From assembly GCA_002746395.1 (NCBI GenBank), contig NVXA01000001.1:312937-319068 (forward strand): a stretch of DNA of 6,132 nt, read 5' to 3'. The notes beneath the pieces are model-generated. The model did not search any database and was not told the origin of the DNA. It saw only the letters and a program-made list of their open reading frames with translations. Numbering within the stretch: the first letter of the stretch is position 1; the number at the start of each line of letters is the position of its first letter. Below, in pieces: positions 1-5,242 of the stretch. This DNA is from Paracoccaceae bacterium (GTDB lineage Bacteria; Pseudomonadota; Alphaproteobacteria; Rhodobacterales; Rhodobacteraceae). Both the position numbers and the translations under genes were made by a program.

Positions 1-360
1 CATCGACAGACCCGCCGGAATAGCCAACGCATGATCCTGATGCGTGGTCACATATTCGGCATATCCACCACCTGGCAGCAACGCACAAACCTTGTCGCCA
101 ACCGCCCAGCGGGTAACGCCTTGGCCAACGGCAACCACCTCGCCCGAACATTCAAGACCGGGTAAGTCGGATGCATCGGGCGGTGGCGCATAGGCTCCTG
201 CACGCTGCAACGCATCGGGGCGATTAACGCCCGCCGCGACGACTTTGATTAGAATATCCTCAACAGCTGGAATGGGAACTGGCCTTGTCACAACCTGCAA
301 AACCTCCGGCCCACCCGGTACGCTGATTTCGATCGCCTGCATTGTGGTTGGTAAAATCAT
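1..360 (-). CDS. NAD(P)H:quinone oxidoreductase, PIG3/zeta-crystallin-like MDR family (N-terminal part; 3' end outside window)
   Basis: Only the first 120 codons are visible; the gene continues past position 1. The translation begins MILPTTMQAIEISVPGGPEV and carries hallmarks of the GroES-like N-terminal domain of medium-chain dehydrogenase/reductases: AAGVNRPDALQRAG, then PGLECSGEVVAVG, then WAVGDKV and GGGYAEYV. The GVNRPD stretch and the absence of zinc ligands at the usual alcohol dehydrogenase positions fit the PIG3-type quinone oxidoreductases, cytosolic enzymes that reduce quinones or other electrophiles with NADPH. The Rossmann domain lies outside the window, so cofactor preference cannot be judged. 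The ATG at 360 is chosen over the internal ATG at 342 because AAGGA sits 6 nt upstream of it. That AAGGA overlaps the TAA stop of the upstream aminotransferase gene, so translational coupling is likely. It is the third gene of the operon. The family call is firm; the physiological substrate is unknown. Confidence 0.9.
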   Translation of the reverse strand, partial: MILPTTMQAIEISVPGGPEVLQVVTRPVPIPAVEDILIKVVAAGVNRPDALQRAGAYAPPPDASDLPGLECSGEVVAVGQGVTRWAVGDKVCALLPGGGYAEYVTTHQDHALAIPAGLSM

Positions 361-369
361 AACACGTCC

Positions 370-1227
370 TTAACTTGAATGGGCATATTCCCAATAAAGC
401 GACCGCGCCCGCGTACCGATTTGGGTGGAGGGCATCTGTTTATCCTCAAACCGCGTCACGGGCGTGATTTTGGATGCATTCCCCGTCAAGAAAATTTCGC
501 TCGCGTCTGTGAAATCCTGAACCGTCAGGTTGGTTTCCGTAACCTTAAAGCCGTCATCCTTCATCAACGCAATCATCCGCTGGCGCGTGATCCCGTTCAG
601 GAATGTGCCGTTGGGCGCAGGGGTGAACACCTCGCCGTCGCGCACCATAAACACGTTGGTGGAGGATGTTTCCGCAACATTATCGTCAATATCCATCGAC
701 AGCGCCGTGTTGAAACCACGGCTACGCGCTTCCTGCGCGATGCGGCCATTGTTGGGGTAAAGGCAGGCTGCCTTGGCGTCCGTCAACGCCATGTCTTGGC
801 GCGGGCGGCGGTAGGGTGAAACCGTCAATGCGAAATCACCCGCCTCGGGCATCGGTAATTCCTCGATACAAATGGCATAAGCACCAGACGCGGGGTCCGG
901 ACCCAACAGCGTCGCATCCCCCTCAACCGACCACATCATCGGGCGTAGATACAACTCTGCATCGGGTGCAAATTTGGCCACACCTTCGCGGATAATCCCC
1001 TCGATCGTGTCGCCATCAACAGGCGCATCATAGCCCATGGATTTTGCTGACCGGATAATCCGTTGTGAATGCAAATCAAGGTCCGGCATCGTGCCTTCAA
1101 AGTACCGCGCACCATCAAACACCATGGAGCCAAGCCACGTCGCATGATCCGCCGCGCCCATAATCATCGTATTACCCTCACGCCATTCACCATTGAACCA
1201 CGTCAGAATTTTGCCACCTAAAGCCAT
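370..1227 (-). CDS. PLP-dependent fold-type IV aminotransferase, annotated-type branched-chain amino acid aminotransferase
   Basis: A 285-residue class IV aminotransferase, close to the usual length for the family (about 285-310). Visible landmarks are HSQRIIRSAKSMGY (residues 53-66), whose R56 should contact the PLP phosphate; TDAKAACLYPNNGRIAQEA (149-167) with K152 as the expected Schiff-base lysine; VAETSSTNVFMV (184-195) with E186 as the pyridine-nitrogen glutamate; NGITR (211-215); and FLTGNASKITPV (246-257). These align well with E. coli IlvE. The expected reaction is transfer of the amino group between Val/Leu/Ile and 2-oxoglutarate in the cytosol. However, the N-terminal part (FDGARYFEGTMPDLDLHSQR) belongs to an alphaproteobacterial subgroup that differs from classical IlvE, so substrate range is uncertain; D-amino acid or amine transamination cannot be excluded. 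The ATG is preceded by AAGGA with 8-nt spacing, located in the last codons of coq9; the gap to the coq9 stop is 3 nt. Second gene of the operon. Confidence 0.93.
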   Translation of the reverse strand: MALGGKILTWFNGEWREGNTMIMGAADHATWLGSMVFDGARYFEGTMPDLDLHSQRIIRSAKSMGYDAPVDGDTIEGIIREGVAKFAPDAELYLRPMMWSVEGDATLLGPDPASGAYAICIEELPMPEAGDFALTVSPYRRPRQDMALTDAKAACLYPNNGRIAQEARSRGFNTALSMDIDDNVAETSSTNVFMVRDGEVFTPAPNGTFLNGITRQRMIALMKDDGFKVTETNLTVQDFTDASEIFLTGNASKITPVTRFEDKQMPSTQIGTRARSLYWEYAHSS

Positions 1228-1230
1228 CGT

Positions 1231-1938
1231 TTATTTCCTTATCGAACCGGGAAACCCTTCAGGGGCCGCACCCGGTGCTGTTACTTTATCCAATATTTTG
1301 CCCGGCCCTGCGAAGAACGCTTTAACCAACGCGTTCCCACGCATCGTTGCCTTGAGCTTTTCAAACTGCATAACATTTTCAATCCTGCGGTCAATAAATG
1401 CAACCGTATCCGTACCGTCACTTTCATCACCTAGCCAGAATAACACCGCAGAGGAATACACCGCCGACAGCGTCGCCCGCTTCGTGTACCAATTCACATC
1501 GCGGCTGGTATCGCCCAAAGCATTCCAGATCGTGTCCGCCGTATTCCAGATCGCCTTTGCGCCGTCAGCCGCATGTGTGGGCAAGGCGAACAGGGCCGAT
1601 CCGCGTCGTACTTCCTCGCGATGCGCCTCAACCAGTTCAAGGCGCAACCGAATGCCATTGGCGATCTTTTCACTATAACGCATACCGGACGTGTCCGCCG
1701 CTGCCATCGCCGCTGCCAACTTACGGTCACCATCATAATGAAACGCCAACGCCAGATCGACTGCGCCGCGCGGAAAGGCCAACGCCGCCAACCCTGCATT
1801 CACGCCCGAATCGGCAATCGCCGCCGCCAATGTTTCCGCGCTCCAACCATCGAAAACAACATGCGGAAGCGCCGCTTTCAGCACCTTCATACGAGTTTCA
1901 GCGATATGATCTGCTTCGGTTTTCTTAAGTTTCGTCAT
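1231..1938 (-). CDS. coq9: COQ9-family protein, ubiquinone biosynthesis accessory factor
   Basis: A 235-residue COQ9-family protein. The fold is TetR-like: the N-terminal part (about 10-55, TRMKVLKAALPHVVFDGWSA then LAAAIADSGV) resembles a degenerate helix-turn-helix. It is followed by the conserved FPRGAVDLALAFHYDGDR (55-72), the REEVRRGSALFALP segment (107-120), and the diagnostic C-terminal block with WNTADTIWNALGDTSRDVNWYTKR (131-154), LSAVYSSAVLFWL (157-169) and FIDRRIENVMQFEK (181-194). In mitochondria COQ9 binds lipid/quinone intermediates and presents them to the hydroxylase COQ7; the alphaproteobacterial homologue is inferred to help ubiquinone synthesis likewise, but that is transfer from the eukaryotic protein. 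It is unlikely to be a DNA-binding regulator. The ATG at 1938 has GAGG 5 nt upstream. First gene of a three-gene operon and divergent from rpsU, an arrangement I recall as common in alphaproteobacteria. Confidence 0.94.
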   Translation of the reverse strand: MTKLKKTEADHIAETRMKVLKAALPHVVFDGWSAETLAAAIADSGVNAGLAALAFPRGAVDLALAFHYDGDRKLAAAMAAADTSGMRYSEKIANGIRLRLELVEAHREEVRRGSALFALPTHAADGAKAIWNTADTIWNALGDTSRDVNWYTKRATLSAVYSSAVLFWLGDESDGTDTVAFIDRRIENVMQFEKLKATMRGNALVKAFFAGPGKILDKVTAPGAAPEGFPGSIRK

Positions 1939-1963
1939 CTGGGCCTCACATTCCCCCGTACCA

Positions 1964-1992
1964 TAGACAGATTGTTCCGGAGTTGCTATAGA
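1964..1992 (+). promoter_or_regulatory. Probable sigma70-type promoter of rpsU
   Basis: TAGACA (1964-1969; five of six bases match TTGACA) is separated by 17 nt from TATAGA (1987-1992; four of six match TATAAT). The predicted transcript would start near 1999 and give rpsU a leader of about 44 nt that contains the strong ribosome-binding site AAAGGTGG (2026-2033). It is the best-spaced promoter-like pair in the divergent spacer. Prediction from sequence only. Confidence 0.45.
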
Positions 1993-2014
1993 GCGCGTTC
2001 CTGCAATTCTGCAA
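1985..2014 (-). promoter_or_regulatory. Possible promoter of the coq9 operon, sharing its -10 with the rpsU promoter
   Basis: Read on the minus strand, TTGCAG (2014 to 2009) is followed after 18 nt by TATAGC (1990 to 1985). The -10 uses the same self-complementary CTATAG (1986-1991) as the rpsU promoter on the other strand. Transcription would start near 1978 and run leftward into coq9 with a leader of about 40 nt. Both hexamers are imperfect, so this is weaker than the rpsU promoter call. Confidence 0.35.
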
Positions 2015-2042
2015 ATCTAACTTTGAAAGGTGGTGTATCCAC

Positions 2043-2249
2043 ATGCAGGTATCGGTTCGTGATAATAACGTCGAACAGGCTCTTCGTGCGTTGAAGAAAA
2101 AACTTCAGCGCGAAGGTGTTTTCCGTGAAATGAAGCTCAAGCAACATTTCGAGAAACCCTCCGTCCGCAAGGCACGCGAGAAAGCTGAAGCTATCCGTCG
2201 TCAACGCAAGTTGGCGCGCAAGAAATTGCAACGCGAAGGCATGCTGTAA
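2043..2249 (+). CDS. rpsU: 30S ribosomal protein S21
   Basis: A complete 68-residue protein, [20 protein letters not shown] at its start, ending in [17 protein letters not shown]. The opening V-x-V-R-D-N-N-x-E-x-A-L-R-x-L-K-K and the very basic helical C-terminus are the signature of ribosomal protein S21, and the length matches the usual alphaproteobacterial form. S21 sits on the platform of the small subunit near the anti-Shine-Dalgarno end of 16S rRNA and assists initiation. The ATG at 2043 is preceded by AAAGGTGG with a 9-nt spacer, a strong ribosome-binding site as expected for a ribosomal protein. It is monocistronic here, with its own probable promoter upstream and a terminator 31 nt downstream, rather than in the rpsU-dnaG-rpoD arrangement of enterobacteria. 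Confidence 0.98.
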   Translation: MQVSVRDNNVEQALRALKKKLQREGVFREMKLKQHFEKPSVRKAREKAEAIRRQRKLARKKLQREGML

Positions 2250-2280
2250 GGCTGAACTGAATTGGGTGTAAGCCCGTGAC

Positions 2281-2314
2281 GACCCCCGCATGCAAGTGTG
2301 GGGGTTTGTCGTTT
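2281..2314 (+). terminator. Probable rho-independent terminator of rpsU
   Basis: The stem pairs ACCCCCGCA (2282-2290) with TGTGGGGGT (2297-2305), including one G-U pair, around a 6-nt loop TGCAAG. It is followed by TTGTCGTTTC, a broken T-tract. The GC-rich stem 31 nt after the rpsU stop supports termination of the rpsU transcript. On the opposite strand no T-tract follows the stem, so it should not act as a strong terminator for the minus-strand gene that ends at 2315. Confidence 0.7.
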
Positions 2315-3292
2315 CTAGCGCATCCAAAACCCACGATTTTTGATCTTCTTGCGCAGCTTTTCCTCGGGTTTCATCAAATCGTCTGGTGTAATTAACGCCC
2401 GCAATTTATGCCCCCGTCCTTGAAACACCAACCGCTTGAAGGCTTCCGATTCCTTCAGTAACTTCTTGATTTTATTGGGCGCGCAGACTTCTTCCAACAC
2501 ATCAATAACCTTTTTCGACTCGCGTGCATAAAGCAGCGACAACACACGGTAATGGCATATCGCAGGCCCATCGAGCGAGCGTGCCGGTTGCAACCCCTTC
2601 CCCCCGCCAAGCGCGTGGATCACGAGTGGCAAGGCAATCTGATCCAACCATGGATACAACGCCTGCCCGTCCAGCGCGTCGGGCGGGTTGTCGCGAATGG
2701 CAGTCGCATATTCCAGAAACTTCTCACCAAACACCTTCGGACATTTGTAATAGAAAAAACCTGCATTGAAATACAAATACCGCTGCCAATATTCATCCGG
2801 CTGCCGCATATCCAGCGAACTTTCAAAATCCAACCCGAACTTGTCATAAAGTGACCGCCAGATATCGGCATAGCCCGGCCCGTAAAGCTCCGGCTCCGGC
2901 CACGTTCCTTCGCATTTTGACGACGCGCCCGGTTTATCAAAGTTGAAGCGTATTTTATCCAACGGCCCTGTGAACAACGTGTCGGTATCGAAAAATATAA
3001 ACGGCTCCCCTTCGGGCAACAGCGCCAGCGCCTCGATTTTATTACCGTTCGGGTAGACCGCCCCGAACGCCTTGGAATGTAGCGGCACGATCTCTGCCCC
3101 AAGGGCTTCCAGCATATCACGCGTAGGCCCATCGGTTATTCGCGGGTCAAAATCCCATAAATCACCGGGTTGCGGCTCCGCCATGAAAACCTTGAATTTT
3201 TCACCGCTGTGGAACTTGCGAAACGAGGCCATAAACACCAGGGCCTCATACTGAAGCCGCCCGCCTTGAACGATGCAAAGGATATTTACCAC
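2315..3292 (-). CDS. Uncharacterised GT-A-type glycosyltransferase-like protein
   Basis: A 325-residue protein that I recognise only at the fold level. The start is hydrophobic and beta-strand-like (VNILCIVQGGRLQYEALVFM) with no typical signal peptide. PFIFFDTDTLFTG (97-109) contains a DTD motif (102-104) after a hydrophobic strand, the arrangement in which GT-A glycosyltransferases bind a metal and the nucleotide sugar. YLYFNAGFFYYKCP (172-185) and WLDQIALPLVIHALGGG (215-231) resemble the FNAG and D-Q acceptor-side motifs of GT8-like enzymes, and CHYR (247-250) could supply the late histidine. The tail (270-325) is basic and lysine-rich, possibly for membrane or nucleic-acid contact. The start is GTG at 3292 (M replaces V), supported by GGAGAG 4 nt upstream; the next ATG (codon 21) would remove the first strand. 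No glycan-cluster genes are nearby, so donor and acceptor are unknown. The gene is convergent with rpsU and divergent from the tRNA. Confidence 0.75.
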   Translation of the reverse strand: MVNILCIVQGGRLQYEALVFMASFRKFHSGEKFKVFMAEPQPGDLWDFDPRITDGPTRDMLEALGAEIVPLHSKAFGAVYPNGNKIEALALLPEGEPFIFFDTDTLFTGPLDKIRFNFDKPGASSKCEGTWPEPELYGPGYADIWRSLYDKFGLDFESSLDMRQPDEYWQRYLYFNAGFFYYKCPKVFGEKFLEYATAIRDNPPDALDGQALYPWLDQIALPLVIHALGGGKGLQPARSLDGPAICHYRVLSLLYARESKKVIDVLEEVCAPNKIKKLLKESEAFKRLVFQGRGHKLRALITPDDLMKPEEKLRKKIKNRGFWMR

Positions 3293-3366
3293 GCCACTCT
3301 CCGAAGCTGAAATGCCTACGCCACAAAAGACCAGACTTCCCTCGCAAGTTCAACTCAATAAGCGGA

Positions 3367-3395
3367 TTGCGCTTGACCAATACCTGACATATACC
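3367..3395 (+). promoter_or_regulatory. Possible promoter of tRNA-Arg
   Basis: TTGCGC (3367-3372), a 17-nt spacer, then TATACC (3390-3395). Initiation about 7 nt further on, at the A-run 3402-3404, would leave a leader of only a few nucleotides before the mature tRNA 5' end at 3405. A better -35 look-alike, TTGACC (3373-3378), is only 11 nt from this -10, too close to be used with it. Confidence 0.35.
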
Positions 3396-3404
3396 GCCCC
3401 CAAA

Positions 3405-3481
<77 letters not shown>

Positions 3482-3535
3482 ATAGATTTTAAACAAATTC
3501 CGCAATAATATCCGCAACGTTTCAGGCACAAATAG

Positions 3536-3787
3536 ATGCACGAATTCAATCTCATCATCATAATGTCAATTGCGAGTTCAGTCGGCTGGACGGCCGCCAT
3601 CTACGATGATGATCTGCCCCTTTCAATTGGATACTTTGTGGCCAGTCTGGTTGGTGCTTTCATGGCTAGCTACATGGCGTTGTGGTTCCTTCCCCAATAT
3701 GGAAACGTCGGTGTGGTTTTGGCTGCGCTAATTGGCGCAATTTCCCTAACGGCTGTCCTACGCATCTTTCGAAAGAAGAAGTCGTAG
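3536..3787 (+). CDS. Small predicted inner-membrane protein of unknown function
   Basis: An 83-residue hydrophobic protein that I do not recognise. Three probable membrane segments are visible: residues about 4-22 (FNLIIIMSIASSVGWTAA), 31-52 (IGYFVASLVGAFMASYMALW) and 57-78 (NVGVVLAALIGAISLTAVL). An acidic loop DDD (24-26) joins the first two, and the C-terminus ends RIFRKKKS. By the positive-inside rule the C-terminus is cytoplasmic. Glycine and alanine are frequent in helices two and three, as in tightly packed small membrane proteins. The ATG at 3536 has only a weak CAGG ribosome-binding site about 11 nt upstream. An alternative ATG at 3563 has none and would cut into the first helix. It starts 54 nt after the tRNA with no clear promoter of its own, so read-through from the tRNA promoter is possible. 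The coherent membrane topology argues that the frame is real, but this is not certain. Confidence 0.6.
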   Translation: MHEFNLIIIMSIASSVGWTAAIYDDDLPLSIGYFVASLVGAFMASYMALWFLPQYGNVGVVLAALIGAISLTAVLRIFRKKKS

Positions 3788-3979
3788 ATCCGCCACTTCA
3801 GTTCTCGCGCAAAATCTGGTTTTTCCAGCGTCATAGTATCCGGTCCTATTAAACAGTCACTCTCGAGCGACCAAAATCCCGACATATATCTAACCATCCG
3901 ATGAAATACTTAGCGGATCATCGTGTAGCCGTTGCATGGAATCATTACTTCCTGTTAGACTATCCGAAATGCGGCAAAG

Positions 3980-4032
3980 ATCGCGGCGCATAGCGCATTG
4001 TTTTAATCGCGGCGCATAGCGCATTGTTTTAA
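3980..4032. repeat. Exact tandem duplication of a 26-bp unit
   Basis: Copy one is 3980-4005 and copy two 4006-4031; the two are identical, and one further base (4032) continues the match. Each unit contains an inverted repeat GCGC-ATA-GCGC followed by ATTGTTTTA, a small hairpin with a T-rich tail. The repeat ends 21 nt before the proposed TTG start of the ATPase gene, inside its leader or promoter region. Because copies are perfect, the duplication is either recent or kept identical. Confidence 0.97.
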
Positions 4033-4043
4033 CAGGGTTGGTT

Positions 4044-4049
4044 GGAGAG
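4044..4049 (+). promoter_or_regulatory. Ribosome-binding site deciding the ATPase start codon
   Basis: GGAGAG lies 4 nt before the TTG at 4054 (6 nt if only the GGAG core is counted). An upstream in-frame TTG at 4042 overlaps this site and has only the weaker AGGG (4034-4037) before it. This is why the start at 4054 is preferred. Confidence 0.55.
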
Positions 4050-4053
4050 TATA

Positions 4054-5142
4054 TTGTCACTTGGAGATCCCAAAGACGCATTCGTGGCGTTCGATCACGT
4101 TCAAAAAAGTTACGACGGTGAAGTTTTAGTCGTAAAAGATCTTAACCTCCAAATTGCCAAAGGCGAGTTTGTCACCATGCTTGGGCCATCGGGTTCCGGC
4201 AAGACAACCTGCCTAATGATGCTGGCCGGTTTCGAAGTCGCAACACACGGTGACATCCTGCTGAACGGGCAACCAATCAACAACATCCCGCCTCACAAGC
4301 GCGGCATCGGGATGGTGTTCCAGAATTACGCCCTTTTCCCGCATATGACCGTTGGTGAAAACCTGTCCTTCCCGTTGGAAGTTCGCAAAATGGGCAAGTC
4401 TGAACGTGAAACCAAGGTTAAACGAGCGCTTGATATGGTGCAGATGGGGGATTTCATAAACCGTCGCCCTGCGCAGCTTTCGGGCGGTCAGCAACAGCGT
4501 ATCGCACTGGCCCGTGCCTTGGTGTTTGAAGCAGAACTTGTTTTGATGGATGAACCGCTTGGCGCGCTCGACAAACAGCTGCGCGAGCATATGCAGTACG
4601 AGATCAAGCACATTCATGAACAATTGGGAATTACTGTCGTTTACGTAACCCACGACCAATCCGAAGCTTTGACCATGTCCGACCGTGTGGCCGTTTTTGA
4701 TGACGGGGTTATTCAACAACTGGCCAAGCCGGATGATCTATATGAGCGCCCAGAAAATGCATTCGTAGCGCAGTTTATCGGCGAGAACAACAAGCTGGAA
4801 GGTGTCATTCGCGCGCAAGAGGGCGACAATGTCATTGTTGACCTCGATGGTGGTATGACCGCCCGCGCGCTGGCCGTAAATTGTGGGGCTGTAGGCGATC
4901 GCACAATGCTTTCAATCCGGCCGGAACGCGTTTCCCTTACGGCTGACGGACCAAATACAACAAACGCATTGGTTAAAGAACTGATCTATTTGGGCGACCA
5001 TATTCGTTGCCGTATGACCGTATCTGGGCATGATGATTTCATCGTCAAAGTAGCAAACTCCGCTGGTCACAAGCATCTGGTAGTTGGCGAAAACACCAAA
5101 GTTAGCTGGCACACCGAAGATTGCCGGGCGCTCGACGCTTAA
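4054..5142 (+). CDS. ABC transporter ATP-binding protein, PotA-like (polyamine-type importer)
   Basis: A 362-residue importer ATPase of usual PotA length, counted from the TTG at 4054. All nucleotide-binding motifs are intact: Walker A GPSGSGKT (44-51), Q-loop glutamine in MVFQNYALFP (Q90), signature LSGGQQQR (142-149), Walker B LVLMDEP (162-168), D-loop GALD, and switch histidine H200 in YVTHDQSEA. The C-terminal part from about 235 is a TOBE domain with the SIRPERVSL motif (287-295), typical of the spermidine/putrescine, iron and phosphonate importer subgroup. It should work as a dimer on the cytoplasmic face, driving uptake with two permeases and the binding protein encoded next. No ATG is available near the N-terminus: TTG at 4042 would add four residues, and GTG at 4084 would remove ten. 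Its stop is 100 nt before the binding-protein gene. Polyamine is the likely substrate class but is not proven. Confidence 0.94.
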   Translation: MSLGDPKDAFVAFDHVQKSYDGEVLVVKDLNLQIAKGEFVTMLGPSGSGKTTCLMMLAGFEVATHGDILLNGQPINNIPPHKRGIGMVFQNYALFPHMTVGENLSFPLEVRKMGKSERETKVKRALDMVQMGDFINRRPAQLSGGQQQRIALARALVFEAELVLMDEPLGALDKQLREHMQYEIKHIHEQLGITVVYVTHDQSEALTMSDRVAVFDDGVIQQLAKPDDLYERPENAFVAQFIGENNKLEGVIRAQEGDNVIVDLDGGMTARALAVNCGAVGDRTMLSIRPERVSLTADGPNTTNALVKELIYLGDHIRCRMTVSGHDDFIVKVANSAGHKHLVVGENTKVSWHTEDCRALDA

Positions 5143-5151
5143 GAATTCGCG

Positions 5152-5174
5152 TTGCCGTGCCAATGGCGCGGCAA
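5152..5174 (+). promoter_or_regulatory. Intergenic stem-loop between ATPase and binding-protein genes
   Basis: TTGCCGTGCC (5152-5161) pairs with GGCGCGGCAA (5165-5174) through 10 base pairs with one G-U pair, around the 3-nt loop AAT. TTCT follows, too short for a strong intrinsic terminator. It starts 10 nt after the ATPase stop. Likely roles are partial termination or protection of an mRNA 3' end, as in operons where the binding protein is made in excess. The fold is seen; the role is inferred. Confidence 0.6.
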
Positions 5175-5188
5175 TTCTAATAGTCGTG

Positions 5189-5217
5189 TTAACCTTACCC
5201 ATACCACGGCATATCAT
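5189..5217 (+). promoter_or_regulatory. Possible internal promoter for the binding-protein gene
   Basis: TTAACC (5189-5194; four of six bases match TTGACA), a 17-nt spacer, then TATCAT (5212-5217; four of six match TATAAT). Initiation near 5224 would give a short leader carrying the GGGAGA ribosome-binding site (5231-5236). The spacing is ideal but the hexamers are imperfect. Confidence 0.3.
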
Positions 5218-5226
5218 AACGGGTAA
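5195..5226. repeat. Inverted repeat TTACCC / GGGTAA flanking the possible -10
   Basis: TTACCC (5195-5200) and GGGTAA (5221-5226) are exact reverse complements separated by 20 nt, with the possible -10 hexamer between them. This could be an operator for a dimeric regulator or a loose mRNA hairpin. Six-base arms at this distance can also arise by chance. Confidence 0.35.
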
Positions 5227-5242
5227 ATCAGGGAGAAGCTTC

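Larger units (their letters stand above)
3788..4053. other. Non-coding spacer upstream of the ABC transporter operon
   Basis: A 266-bp stretch without a convincing gene. It contains a short CTGG-TTTTT-CCAG hairpin (3816-3828) whose T-run is in the loop, so it is not a normal terminator. A weak promoter-like pair follows: TTGCAT (3932-3937), an 18-nt spacer, TAGACT (3956-3961). AATGCG (3968-3973) can pair with CGCATT (3994-3999). The last part is a 26-bp tandem duplication. The operon promoter must lie somewhere here unless transcription reads through from the left, but I could not place it with confidence. Confidence 0.5.

Noticed and set aside
379..819. Plus-strand open frame of 146 codons opposite the aminotransferase gene
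   Set aside because: It is the complementary frame of a clear, conserved minus-strand enzyme and has no recognisable protein features or ribosome-binding site.
1193..1928. Several open frames opposite coq9, up to 176 codons
   Set aside because: They mirror a well-conserved COQ9-family gene; compositions rich in Arg, Pro and Ser with no domain are typical of antisense shadows.
3816..3828. CTGG-TTTTT-CCAG hairpin as terminator of the small membrane protein gene
   Set aside because: The stem is only 4 bp and the T-run lies in the loop rather than after the stem.
3980..4032. Repeat pair as a CRISPR fragment
   Set aside because: The copies are directly adjacent with no spacer between them, and no cas genes are present.
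4027..4055. Promoter-like pair TTTTAA, 17 nt, TATATT directly at the ATPase start
   Set aside because: The -10 would overlap the TTG at 4054 and place transcription start inside the coding region; the only remaining start, GTG at 4084, has no ribosome-binding site.
4213..4719. Minus-strand open frame of 168 codons inside the ATPase gene
   Set aside because: The plus strand encodes every ABC ATPase motif in order; the antisense frame has no recognisable features.
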